From assembly GCA_023429685.1 (NCBI GenBank), contig JAEZDF010000135.1:1-13458 (forward strand): a stretch of DNA of 13,458 bases, given 5' to 3'. Made by a program: the position numbers and the translations under genes. Below are positions 5,434 to 13,029 of this stretch, piece by piece. Position 1 is the stretch's first letter; each line of letters starts with the position of its first letter. The DNA is from Bacillota bacterium (GTDB lineage Bacteria; Bacillota; Clostridia; Oscillospirales; Ruminococcaceae). The notes beneath the pieces were generated by a model. The model saw nothing but the letters and a program-made list of their open reading frames with translations. It searched no databases and was not told the DNA's origin.

Positions 5434-7986
5434 TCAACGCCACACTAGGCGCTGAGTGACGGTATCCGAGTAGATCTGCGTACCCTTTGTGTCGGTGACG
5501 TGCACCACCTCGGCGTACTCTGCGGCATCGGGCGCAAGCTCGGTCAGCAGGTTGCTTCCTCCAGTCAGCTTCTCCGCATTCAGCCCTGCCTGCCCTGAGC
5601 CACCGAATACCGCCGCGTAGAAGATGCCCGTCTCCACAAGGTCTTGAAAGAAGTGGCTGCCGTACGAAAGCTCTGGCATCATGCCCTCGGTGGGCGAAGC
5701 CACCTCGCACAGCACGGCGCAGTTGCTTATCTCGGAAAACCGGACGGGAACGCCGAGGGACGGCGTGGTGGTACCCCACCGTCCCGGACCGATTAGGATA
5801 AAGCCTTTGCCCTTTAGCACGGTATTCAGCACGCCCATCAGCCTTGCAACCGCATATTTCTCCCGCTCGGGCAGCGCAAGGTACTTACCGGCATGAATGT
5901 ACACCGCGTAATCGAGCGCAAGGCGCACATTGCCGCCCATAAACGAGCCGTCAGACCACATAATACAGTCGGTGCTGTCGGTGATGTGGGGCATATCGAC
6001 GGTTTTACCAAGCCCTCTGGTTTGCAGCGGGCGGCACTGCACCAGATTAACGTGAAAGCCGCCCTGTTCGTCAAAGTTTGCGGTAAACTCAATATCCACG
6101 GGGTAATCGTATACACCGCTAAGCTGCGCAAGCATCCGGCGCATGACTTCTGGAAACCGCGTTCCCGATAGCAGTCGCTCAAACCCCAGCAGGTAGGGCA
6201 CTGTTTTGGGGCGCATGCCGCGCTCGCGCAGCGCACGCATCACGTCGTAATCTGGCTCGGCAAACAGCCCGCGGTCGGTGCGGATGTCCACGCTCAGCAC
6301 CTCGTCCAGCGGCTTTGACATCAGCGCGTTTTCGGCAAGGTCTATCACATCCACGCTGTGCTGCGAAAAGCGGCGTTCGTCGCCGTGGGCAATCAGCGGC
6401 GGGCGGGTGGGCATATCCAGGCTGACGATGCGCGCGTAGTCCCCCGTCACCCGATCCACCGCGCGGGTACCAAGCCCGAACACAAGGCGCAGCATCCCTG
6501 CGCTCATGTCAATGCTTTTATCCCACACGTACAGGTTGGAGGAGTTGCCCACCCCCGCAAGGTGGGGAAAAAACAGCTCTCCGTGGTAGTCGCCCGACAC
6601 GCGCTGAATGAGCAGTGCCATCTGCTCGTCGCGGTCGAGCAGCCCTCTGCTTTGGCGGTAGGCGAGCGCGTCCTCGTTCATCATGCTCGCGTACACACGG
6701 CGCACCGCCTGTTCAAACGCAAGGTAGCGTTCCTCCGGCGTGCCTTGATTGGCGCAGAAGATGCTCTCGTACTTGCCCGCAAACGCGTTGCCGAAGTCGT
6801 CCTCCAGCAAAGAGCTTGAGCGCACGATGATGGGCGACTGCCCAAAGTATTCGAGCATCTGCAAAAACTGCTCGCGCATCGCGGCGGGGAACTGCCCCTG
6901 CAGCAACTTTTCGCGCAGCTCAGGCGCGTGCTTGTAGTAGCCCTCGGGGGTCTTTTGCTTTACCCTTAGCCGCCACCAGCCGTTTTGCACGATGTAGGTG
7001 TAAAACACATCCGAGCCCAGATAGAACGAGTCGTGCTGCTCGAGCAAGGGGCGAAATAGTGCGCCGTTTTCGGTTTGCAGTATCTTTCTCGCAAGCAGCA
7101 TACCCACCGTCTTGCCGCCCACAAACCCGGTGCCGATCTGCCTGCGCTTAATCTTTAGCAGGTCGGCTAGGGTAAAGTACCGCCCGCACAGCTCGCGTAT
7201 GCGCGCATGCCTGCCGATAAGAAGGTTTAGAATGAGCTCCTTGGTGTCGGACTGCTCCCATTCGGGGCGCGAAAGTGCCGCCTGCGCCTCACGGAAGGTC
7301 ACCTCCCAGTAGTCAAGCCGCTCGCTTGAGGGGGTGTGCTGCCAAAACAAGGCAGCGTTCTCGGCACTGGAGGTAATAGACACCACGCCGTCCTCCCCCA
7401 AACGGTGCGGCAAAAACATGGTGGGGGAATACCGCTCCCACACCTTCAGGGGGTGGATGTAGTAGCTCTCCTCCACATGGTACAGGTCGATGAGCACCTG
7501 CGTGGTTTCGCGAATGCGCGCAATCGTATCGTTGGTGTGCAGGCTGCGCAGGATGGCAAAGTACGCCACGGTGTCCAGCTCAAACAGATAGGGGCAGGTT
7601 ATCTTAAAGAAGTTGCCGGTCATCAGGTCGGAGTGCCAGCTGGTTAACAGCTCGCTTAAGCAGTCAAACACATAAAAGGCAAAGCGCCCCTCGTCGGTGA
7701 TAATCTCGTGGATGCGGGTGGCAAACGCCTCGAAGCCGTCGTCCGCCGCAATCTCATACACCTGTGCGCCATCTTGCGCATCCAGCACGGGGGCATGCGA
7801 GCCAAAGCGGATATACACAAGCCTGCGCCCGTCGCTATTCGCCTGACGGGCAAACTCCGCCGCAAGCGTGCGGTAATCGTCCACCGAGTCGGTCTGCCAC
7901 ACCACGTTGTCGCCAAGGCGCAGGTAATCAATCGCCTCGTCCACGCCGGGGTTGCCGGTGCTTACACGGTTGTTAATCGCCACCAT
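5434..7986 (-). CDS. PEP/pyruvate-binding (PPDK N-terminal domain) protein with degenerate RecA/KaiC-like N-terminus
   Basis: 850 aa. Residues 1-280 begin STGNPGVDEAIDYLRLGDNVVW, which recalls the start of KaiC/RecA-like ATPase domains, but the expected P-loop is replaced by QTDSVDDY. From about 285 comes the ATP-binding domain of the PPDK/PEP-synthase type: GTGFVGGKTVG (285-295), IIVRSSSLLED (386-396), FAGKYES (402-408), DIEFTANFD (631-639) and QCRPLQ (650-655). The C-terminus carries LIGPGRWG (731-738) and SYGSHFFQDLVE (774-785). There is no phosphohistidine swivel domain and no PEP TIM barrel, so it is not a complete PPDK or PEP synthase. GGAGGG lies eight bases before the ATG. It stands between the MATE and MBL genes. 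Its reaction is unknown. Confidence 0.88.
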   Translation of the reverse strand: MVAINNRVSTGNPGVDEAIDYLRLGDNVVWQTDSVDDYRTLAAEFARQANSDGRRLVYIRFGSHAPVLDAQDGAQVYEIAADDGFEAFATRIHEIITDEGRFAFYVFDCLSELLTSWHSDLMTGNFFKITCPYLFELDTVAYFAILRSLHTNDTIARIRETTQVLIDLYHVEESYYIHPLKVWERYSPTMFLPHRLGEDGVVSITSSAENAALFWQHTPSSERLDYWEVTFREAQAALSRPEWEQSDTKELILNLLIGRHARIRELCGRYFTLADLLKIKRRQIGTGFVGGKTVGMLLARKILQTENGALFRPLLEQHDSFYLGSDVFYTYIVQNGWWRLRVKQKTPEGYYKHAPELREKLLQGQFPAAMREQFLQMLEYFGQSPIIVRSSSLLEDDFGNAFAGKYESIFCANQGTPEERYLAFEQAVRRVYASMMNEDALAYRQSRGLLDRDEQMALLIQRVSGDYHGELFFPHLAGVGNSSNLYVWDKSIDMSAGMLRLVFGLGTRAVDRVTGDYARIVSLDMPTRPPLIAHGDERRFSQHSVDVIDLAENALMSKPLDEVLSVDIRTDRGLFAEPDYDVMRALRERGMRPKTVPYLLGFERLLSGTRFPEVMRRMLAQLSGVYDYPVDIEFTANFDEQGGFHVNLVQCRPLQTRGLGKTVDMPHITDSTDCIMWSDGSFMGGNVRLALDYAVYIHAGKYLALPEREKYAVARLMGVLNTVLKGKGFILIGPGRWGTTTPSLGVPVRFSEISNCAVLCEVASPTEGMMPELSYGSHFFQDLVETGIFYAAVFGGSGQAGLNAEKLTGGSNLLTELAPDAAEYAEVVHVTDTKGTQIYSDTVTQRLVWR

Positions 7987-8040
7987 AACGCGTACCCTCC
8001 TTGTTGCCCTGAATTGCTGTTATGTATCGTCCCGTTGTAT

Positions 8041-9375
8041 CTATATAATCTGCTTGTTTTTCCATCTACCCCTAGCAAGGCGAATGGAAAATACCACAGC
8101 GCGAAACAGCCAGTCGCTGCCCATGCCAAGCCACACGCCCAATACGCCAAAGCCCAGCAGGTTGCTAAACAGGTACCCGCCACCCACACGGAACACCCAC
8201 ATCGAGAGGATGGCGACCACCATCGTAAAGTTCACGTCGTTTGCAGCGCGCAGCCCGCTCGGCAACACAAACGCCACCGACCAAAACAGCACACCCAGAA
8301 CGGCAACGCAGACCACCATCTGCCGCGAAAGGGCGGTGCCCTGGGCACTTAGGTCATACAGCTTTAAAATCGGGTCCATTGTAAGCAGCAGCACCGCATA
8401 CACAGCCATCACCAGCACCTGAGACACGGCGGTTAATCGTTTTATGTAGTACGATGCCTGTTTGTAATCCTGTGCTCCGACGCACCGCCCCACAACGGTA
8501 ATGACCGCCATGCTGATGGACGAGCCAACAAGCATAGAGATCGACGCAAAGTTTGCCGCTACGGCGTTTGCGGCAATGGCGGTGGTGCCAAACGCGGTGA
8601 CAATGCCCTGCACCATGATCTTACCGATGTGAAACATGCCGTTTTCCAGCCCGTTTGGCACACCGATTTTCAGTATCTTCTTAATCGTGTCAAACTCCAG
8701 CCGCAGGGGCAGCAGGTTTTTGAAATGTATGACATAACGGGGCTTGCTCAACAACACAAACAACAGGATTGCCCCCGCCATTCTCGAAACAAGTGAGGCA
8801 AGTGCCGCGCCCGCAACCCCCATGTGAAAGCCGTAAATCAACAGCGCGTTGCCGCCAACATTGATTACATTCATGAGTACCGACGCAAACATCGACACCC
8901 GCGAATTGTTCATGGAACGAAACAACGCCGCGCAGGCGTTGAACACCGCGATAAACGGATAAGACAGAGCCGATAGATAAAAATAGACCTGCGCGCCGCC
9001 CATAACGTCCGCCTCGATTTTGCCATACAGAAGCGACAGAATCTGCCGGTTTGCAACAAGCCCCACCGCCATGATAAGTACCGAAAACAGAAGCGTGACC
9101 AAAAAAAGCTGCTTTGCCGAACGGTTTGCGCCGTCTGCATCCTCTCTGCCCAGGTACTGTGCGGTGATGATGGCGCCGCCGGTGGCAAGCGCCGTGAAGA
9201 TATTGATAAGAAGCAGGTTGACGGCATCTACAAGTGCCACACCCGATACCGCAGCCTCACTGACCTGTGCCACCATCAAGGTGTCAGCAATGCCGATGGT
9301 CGCCGCGAACACCTGCTCGATAATCAGCGGCACAATCAGCCTAGTGAGGTCTTTTCGTGTAAACATCAATTTCAT
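8041..9375 (-). CDS. MATE family multidrug/cation antiporter
   Basis: 444 aa inner-membrane exporter with about 12 hydrophobic segments. Family hallmarks near the N-terminus are PLIIEQVF (about 16-23), IGIADTLMVAQV (about 27-38) and the loop AQYLGREDADGANRSAKQ after the second helix. Such proteins expel cationic drugs or metabolites using Na+ or H+ gradients; the substrate is unknown here. The open frame extends upstream, but the start at 9375 is preferred because AAGGGG (9384-9379) lies just before it. A Met three codons later (9366) is the alternative, 12 bases from the same site. It follows the Crp/Fnr gene by 52 bases and precedes the PEP-binding gene by 54, with no terminator seen in either gap. 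Confidence 0.93.
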   Translation of the reverse strand: MKLMFTRKDLTRLIVPLIIEQVFAATIGIADTLMVAQVSEAAVSGVALVDAVNLLLINIFTALATGGAIITAQYLGREDADGANRSAKQLFLVTLLFSVLIMAVGLVANRQILSLLYGKIEADVMGGAQVYFYLSALSYPFIAVFNACAALFRSMNNSRVSMFASVLMNVINVGGNALLIYGFHMGVAGAALASLVSRMAGAILLFVLLSKPRYVIHFKNLLPLRLEFDTIKKILKIGVPNGLENGMFHIGKIMVQGIVTAFGTTAIAANAVAANFASISMLVGSSISMAVITVVGRCVGAQDYKQASYYIKRLTAVSQVLVMAVYAVLLLTMDPILKLYDLSAQGTALSRQMVVCVAVLGVLFWSVAFVLPSGLRAANDVNFTMVVAILSMWVFRVGGGYLFSNLLGFGVLGVWLGMGSDWLFRAVVFSIRLARGRWKNKQII

Positions 9376-9427
9376 TATCCCCTTAACCGTATCGTTTAGT
9401 AAATAAAAACTAACATGTCTGCAGCAA

Positions 9428-10087
9428 TTACAGCATCTCAAACTCGCTTAGATGAAAACGAACGAGCCCCTCGTCGCGCATCGCGCCCAGCTCCCGCGAC
9501 AGCGCGCTTCTGTCCACGCACAGGTAGTCTGCAAGCTCGGTGCGTGAGAACGGGATAACAAACCGCGCCGACCCCTGCCTGCGCGACTGCATCCCGAGAT
9601 AGGTTGTAATGCGCTCGCGAATCGTTTTTTTAGACAAAAGCTCCAGCCGCTCGTGCATCAGCAGGTTTTTTCGCGCAAGCAGGTGCATCATGTTCTCAAC
9701 CAGCCTTGTGTGGTGCGCACAGCCGCGCGGGCACACCGAAACGATTCCCGTAGCGGGCAGCCACAGCACCTCGCTTTGGGCTCCCGCTGTGACCGTCACC
9801 GGGCTATGCAGTGTCCCCGCACACGCGAACGCCTCGGCGAACAGCTCGCCCGACTCTATCTTTGCGATGATGGTTCGCACACCGTTTGCATCCTCGCGCT
9901 CTATTAATACCTCACCCGAAAGCACAATGCCAAGCTCGGGAACACTGTCGCCCGCCAACAGCAGAATCTCGCCCTTTGTATAGGTCTTAAACCGGGCACG
10001 CAGGCAGGTGAGCACCTCCCCAATACCCTGCCTGTCCATACCAAGAAACAGCGGGCTTTGGCTTAGCACGTCGAGATATTGCGTCAT
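9428..10087 (-). CDS. Crp/Fnr family transcriptional regulator, HcpR-like by context
   Basis: 219 aa. An N-terminal cyclic-nucleotide-binding-type beta-barrel (about 10-115) with GEILLLAGD and VLSGEVLIERED is joined by a long helix to a C-terminal winged HTH (about 150-219); the recognition region is SRTELADYLCVDRSALSREL (181-200). There is no FNR-type N-terminal Cys cluster, but CPRGCAHH (119-126) places two Cys and two His at the end of the sensor domain. The ATG at 10087 has AAGGTGGAG upstream; a GTG three codons earlier is less well placed. It diverges from the ferredoxin/hcp operon, with a perfect palindrome between them. Relatives beside hcp (HcpR) respond to nitrosative stress; that role is inferred here. 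Confidence 0.92.
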   Translation of the reverse strand: MTQYLDVLSQSPLFLGMDRQGIGEVLTCLRARFKTYTKGEILLLAGDSVPELGIVLSGEVLIEREDANGVRTIIAKIESGELFAEAFACAGTLHSPVTVTAGAQSEVLWLPATGIVSVCPRGCAHHTRLVENMMHLLARKNLLMHERLELLSKKTIRERITTYLGMQSRRQGSARFVIPFSRTELADYLCVDRSALSRELGAMRDEGLVRFHLSEFEML

Positions 10088-10136
10088 ACCACCCACTCCA
10101 CCTTCTTTTTATACTTTTTCGGTATATTTTTATGAT

Positions 10137-10152
10137 TGTTGCATATGCAACA
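10137..10152. promoter_or_regulatory. Perfect 16-bp palindrome, probable Crp/Fnr-family operator
   Basis: TGTTGCATATGCAACA, two perfect 8-base arms, in the 161-base gap between the divergent Crp/Fnr and ferredoxin genes. Such a dyad suits a homodimeric winged-HTH regulator. Its centre (10144.5) is 24.5 bases from the first base of TATAGT and 29.5 from that of TACAGT, so it overlaps or stands in place of a -35 box of the ferredoxin promoter. It is also upstream of the regulator's own AT-rich promoter region, so autoregulation is possible. Confidence 0.75.
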
Positions 10153-10168
10153 GACTAACCGTCCCCAT

Positions 10169-10179
10169 TATAGTACAGT
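10169..10179 (+). promoter_or_regulatory. Probable -10 region of the ferredoxin/hcp operon
   Basis: TATAGT (10169-10174, 5 of 6) and the overlapping TACAGT (10174-10179, 4 of 6) lie just downstream of the palindrome. No good -35 box is present at the usual distance, as expected for a promoter that depends on an activator. The second hexamer has the spacing to the palindrome centre known for class II Crp/Fnr activation. Confidence 0.45.
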
Positions 10180-10248
10180 AAGACTGTAAAAACAAGCATC
10201 AATGGCACGATACAAAACCAAATGTACTGAAAGGCTAGGAATAACGAT

Positions 10249-10953
10249 ATGGTTAGACAGATGATAAAGATTGATGAGGCACTTTGCAACGGCTGCGGTC
10301 TGTGCGTTCAGGCATGCCACGAGGGCGCCATCGCCATGGTGGACGGCAAGGCAAAGCTGATGCGCGAGGATTACTGCGACGGTCTTGGCAACTGTCTGCC
10401 CGTCTGCCCCACCAGCGCTATCAGTTTTGAGGAGCGCGAGGCTCCCGCGTTTGTAACACCCCCCACTCTGGCGGCTCCCCCCACACACCCCCCCATGGGC
10501 GGCTGCCCCGGCTCTCGCGCGGCCGCTATCGCCCGCGCACCGCAGGTGGCAGAACCCATCGCCGCACAAACAGCCGCCGAGACCCCATCGCAGCTGATGC
10601 AGTGGCCGGTGCAGATTAAGCTGGTTCCCGTTAACGCCCCGTACCTTGACGGCGCACACCTGCTGATTGCCGCCGACTGCGCGGCATACGCACACAGCGC
10701 GTTTCACAATAACTTTATGCGCGGCAAGGTCACCATCATCGGCTGCCCGAAGCTCGACGAGGGCGACTACGCCGAAAAGCTGACCGAGATGATTGCGCGC
10801 AACAACATCAAAAGCGTAACAATCGTTCGCATGGAAGTTCCGTGCTGCGGCGGTCTTTCGTATGCGGCTCAGCAGGCACTTCAAAACAGCGGCAAGTTTA
10901 TCCCCTGGCGCATCGTCACCATTGCGACGGATGGCAGCATACTTGAGGACTAA
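10249..10953 (+). CDS. 4Fe-4S ferredoxin-type protein with C-terminal domain, partner of Hcp
   Basis: 234 aa. The first cluster motif is complete: Cys13, Cys16, Cys19 and Cys23 (CxxCxxCxxxC). The second, CDGLGNCLPVCP, has Cys43, Cys49 and Cys53 but Leu46 where the second Cys should be; it may hold a 3Fe or an unusual cluster. A Pro/Ala-rich linker with GGCPGS (84-89) leads to a domain (about 115-234) with DC (143-144), GCPKLD (165-170) and MEVPCCGG (195-202), Cys-bearing motifs that may also bind metal. AGGA nine bases upstream supports this ATG rather than the Met at 10261. It is 65 bases before hcp and probably delivers electrons to it. Divergent from the Crp/Fnr gene. Confidence 0.9.
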   Translation: MVRQMIKIDEALCNGCGLCVQACHEGAIAMVDGKAKLMREDYCDGLGNCLPVCPTSAISFEEREAPAFVTPPTLAAPPTHPPMGGCPGSRAAAIARAPQVAEPIAAQTAAETPSQLMQWPVQIKLVPVNAPYLDGAHLLIAADCAAYAHSAFHNNFMRGKVTIIGCPKLDEGDYAEKLTEMIARNNIKSVTIVRMEVPCCGGLSYAAQQALQNSGKFIPWRIVTIATDGSILED

Positions 10954-11018
10954 AGAGTTCCTGTGTCTCCGTAGTTATCAAATAGTTAAAAATAAAAATA
11001 GATAAGGGAGAAACTATA

Positions 11019-12578
11019 ATGAGCAGTGAGATGTTTTGTTTTCAGTGCGAGCAGACAGCGGGCGGTAAGGCCTGCACCGTTAAGGGGGTATGCGGCAAGG
11101 AGAGTTCCACCTCTAACCTGCAGGATGAGCTGACCGGCGTACTGATTGCCATTGCGAAGGCGGCAAAGGATAAGCGTACCCACGATACCGACAGGCTTCT
11201 TATGGATGGACTGTTTACCGCAGTTACCAACGTAAACTTTGACGACGGCGCGCTGCAGCGCATGATAACAAAGACCCGTGAGGTGCTAAAAACGCTAGAC
11301 GCTACCTCCAACGAGTACCCGCTAAACGAGCTGTGGGGCGACAACGAGGACATCCGCTCGCTAAAAAGCCTGATTTTATTCGGCATCCGCGGCATGGCTG
11401 CGTATGCGTATCACGCCGCAGAGCTAGGATACACCGACGACGAGGTCAACACCTTCTTCTATAAGTCCTTGGCGGCGATCGGCAGCGACACCGCGCAGGA
11501 CGAGCTGCTTGCCCTGGTCACCCAGACCGGGCTTGTAAACCTGACCTGCATGGCGCTGCTTGATAAGGCAAACACCGAAACCTACGGCACCCCCGTCCCC
11601 ACAAAGGTTCCCATGACCATTGAAAAGGGACCGTTTATCGTTATTTCGGGTCACGACCTACACGACCTGTACCTGCTGCTAAAGCAGACCGAGGGCAAGG
11701 GAATTAACATCTACACCCACGGCGAGATGTTGCCCGCCCATGCGTACCCGGAGCTAAAGAAGTACCCGCAGCTTAAGGGCAACTTCGGCACAGCTTGGCA
11801 GAACCAGCAAAAGGAGTTTGCAAACATCCCGGGTCCCGTGCTGTTTACCACCAACTGCATCATGCCGGTGCGCGACAGCTACCGCGACCGTATCTTTACC
11901 ACCGCAGTGGTGGCATACCCCGACATGGTTCACATCGGGGAGGAAAAGGACTTTACCCCCGTCATCAACAAGTCGCTGGAGCTTGGCGGCTACGCCGAGG
12001 ATACGGTGATGACCGGCATTAACGGCGGCAGCATGCTGACCACCGGCTTTGCAAGGGGCTCGGTGCTGGCGGCGGCAGACACCGTCATCGACGCGGTTAA
12101 GTCGGGCACAATCAGCCACTTCTTTTTGGTGGGCGGCTGCGACGGCGCACGTCCCGGTCGCAACTACTACACCGATTTTGTCAAGCAGGCACCGTCCGAT
12201 TCGATTATCCTCACCCTTGCCTGCGGCAAGTATCGCTTTAACGACCTCGATCTCGGCACCATTGGCGGATTGCCCCGTATTATGGATATGGGGCAGTGCA
12301 ACGACGCGTACAGCGCCATTGAGGTTGCGCTTGCGCTCACGAAGGCGTTTGACTGCGGCGTAAACGAGCTTCCGCTGACACTGGTGCTTTCGTGGTACGA
12401 GCAAAAGGCGGTATGCGTGCTGCTTACCCTGCTCGCTCTCGGCATTAAGAACATCCTGATCGGACCGTCGCTGCCCGCATTTGTGTCCCCCAATGTGCTT
12501 AACGTACTAGTGGAAAACTACGGGCTGACCCCCATCACCACCCCCGAGGAGGATTTGGCTCGTATTTTGGGCAGGTAA
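11019..12578 (+). CDS. hcp: Hydroxylamine reductase / hybrid cluster protein
   Basis: 519 aa cytoplasmic redox enzyme that reduces hydroxylamine in vitro and is thought to reduce nitric oxide in vivo. The N-terminal cluster motif is Cys7, Cys10, Cys19, Cys25 (C-x2-C-x8-C-x5-C), the 4Fe-4S pattern of strict anaerobes rather than the enterobacterial 2Fe-2S form. All ligands of the hybrid Fe-S-O cluster known from Desulfovibrio Hcp are present with a near-constant offset: His212, Glu236, Cys280, Cys374 (the persulfide Cys), Cys402, Cys427 and Glu461. It is thus expected to be active. AAGGGAG lies eight bases before the ATG. It is the second gene after the Fe-S protein and is presumably controlled by the divergent Crp/Fnr regulator. 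No convincing terminator follows it. Confidence 0.97.
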   Translation: MSSEMFCFQCEQTAGGKACTVKGVCGKESSTSNLQDELTGVLIAIAKAAKDKRTHDTDRLLMDGLFTAVTNVNFDDGALQRMITKTREVLKTLDATSNEYPLNELWGDNEDIRSLKSLILFGIRGMAAYAYHAAELGYTDDEVNTFFYKSLAAIGSDTAQDELLALVTQTGLVNLTCMALLDKANTETYGTPVPTKVPMTIEKGPFIVISGHDLHDLYLLLKQTEGKGINIYTHGEMLPAHAYPELKKYPQLKGNFGTAWQNQQKEFANIPGPVLFTTNCIMPVRDSYRDRIFTTAVVAYPDMVHIGEEKDFTPVINKSLELGGYAEDTVMTGINGGSMLTTGFARGSVLAAADTVIDAVKSGTISHFFLVGGCDGARPGRNYYTDFVKQAPSDSIILTLACGKYRFNDLDLGTIGGLPRIMDMGQCNDAYSAIEVALALTKAFDCGVNELPLTLVLSWYEQKAVCVLLTLLALGIKNILIGPSLPAFVSPNVLNVLVENYGLTPITTPEEDLARILGR

Positions 12579-12624
12579 CTATAATACAAACCGCACAAAT
12601 AAGCCGTTTTTTATACTCCCCAAA

Positions 12625-12706
12625 CCGTTTGTGATGTTGTCACGGAGAAAAATTTGCCAACTGCTATAATGGTATCAGATAGAGAACACCACAACATCTC
12701 AAACGG
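12625..12706. repeat. Long inverted repeat flanking the thioredoxin promoter
   Basis: Left arm CCGTTTGTGATGTTGT (12625-12640) and right arm ACAACATCTCAAACGG (12691-12706) are complementary at 15 of 16 positions, with 50 bases between them. The spacer contains the TATAAT of the thioredoxin promoter, and the right arm ends directly before the ribosome binding site. A transcript reading through from hcp would contain both arms and could fold; a transcript starting at the internal promoter would contain only the right arm. Confidence 0.8.
12662..12670 (+). promoter_or_regulatory. Extended -10 promoter of the thioredoxin gene
   Basis: TGCTATAAT: a perfect TATAAT (12665-12670) with the TG of an extended -10 one base upstream. 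The best -35-like hexamer, TTGTCA (12637-12642), is 22 bases away and too far to count, which is consistent with an extended -10 promoter. Expected start is near 12677. Confidence 0.7.
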
Positions 12707-12720
12707 AAAGGGAGATGAAT

Positions 12721-13029
12721 ATGTCAATCAACGTAACAAAGGAAAATTTTAAAAGAGAGGTTTTGCAATCCGACAAGCCGGTACTCATCGATTTCTGGGC
12801 ACCGTGGTGCGGTCCCTGCCGCAGGGTAGCCCCGATTGTGGATGAGATAGGCGAAGAAACCTCGGGAACGATAAAAGTTGGAAAAATTAACATTGACGAG
12901 CAACCCGAGCTTGCCGAGCATTTTCAGATTATGAGTATCCCCACCATCATCGTGATGAATGGCGGCAAGGTTAAGTCCTCCGCAGTCGGGGCAAAAAGCA
13001 AACGCGCCATCCTTGAAATGCTTAGTTAA
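12721..13029 (+). CDS. trxA: Thioredoxin
   Basis: 102 aa, the usual length for a bacterial thioredoxin. It reduces protein disulfides and is recharged by thioredoxin reductase. The active site WCGPC is at residues 29-33 (Cys30, Cys33), preceded by IDFWAP, and the cis-proline is Pro74 (SIPT). Other fold landmarks are KINIDEQPELAEHF (55-68) and NGGKV (80-84). The ATG at 12721 is chosen over the in-frame ATG at 12715 because AAAGGGAG (12707-12714) would touch the latter but stands six bases before the former. It has its own extended -10 promoter and lies 142 bases after hcp, so it may be expressed both alone and by read-through. The symbol is by function; paralogues may exist elsewhere. Confidence 0.95.
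   Translation: MSINVTKENFKREVLQSDKPVLIDFWAPWCGPCRRVAPIVDEIGEETSGTIKVGKINIDEQPELAEHFQIMSIPTIIVMNGGKVKSSAVGAKSKRAILEMLS

Noticed and set aside
6358..6819. Plus-strand frame of 153 codons inside the PEP-binding gene
   Set aside because: It overlaps conserved motifs of the minus-strand gene, has no ribosome binding site, and its composition is that of a complement frame.
7987..8040. Possible sigma-E-like promoter (GATACATA) before the PEP-binding gene
   Set aside because: The -10 match is partial and the -35 would be only an ATA triplet in AT-rich DNA; the gap is also typical of an intra-operon spacer.
7708..8352. Plus-strand frame of 214 codons spanning the PEP-binding and MATE genes
   Set aside because: It crosses two real minus-strand genes and the gap between them, with no start signal.
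10094..10096. GTG start of the Crp/Fnr gene, three codons upstream of the ATG
   Set aside because: The ATG at 10087 is better spaced from AAGGTGGAG and the extra residues match no family feature.
10166..10172. CATTATA as a second sigma-G -10 element
   Set aside because: The only GHATR match upstream (GCATA, 10141-10145) is 20 bases away and part of the palindrome; the spacing does not fit and the genes are redox-stress genes.
10168..10884. Long minus-strand frame of 238 codons opposite the ferredoxin gene
   Set aside because: It is the antisense shadow of a gene with clear Fe-S motifs; its product has low-complexity Ala/Val/Gly composition and no ribosome binding site.
11754..12404. Minus-strand frame of 216 codons inside hcp
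   Set aside because: hcp is certain from its conserved cluster ligands; the antisense frame has no start signal and His/Val/Arg-rich shadow composition.
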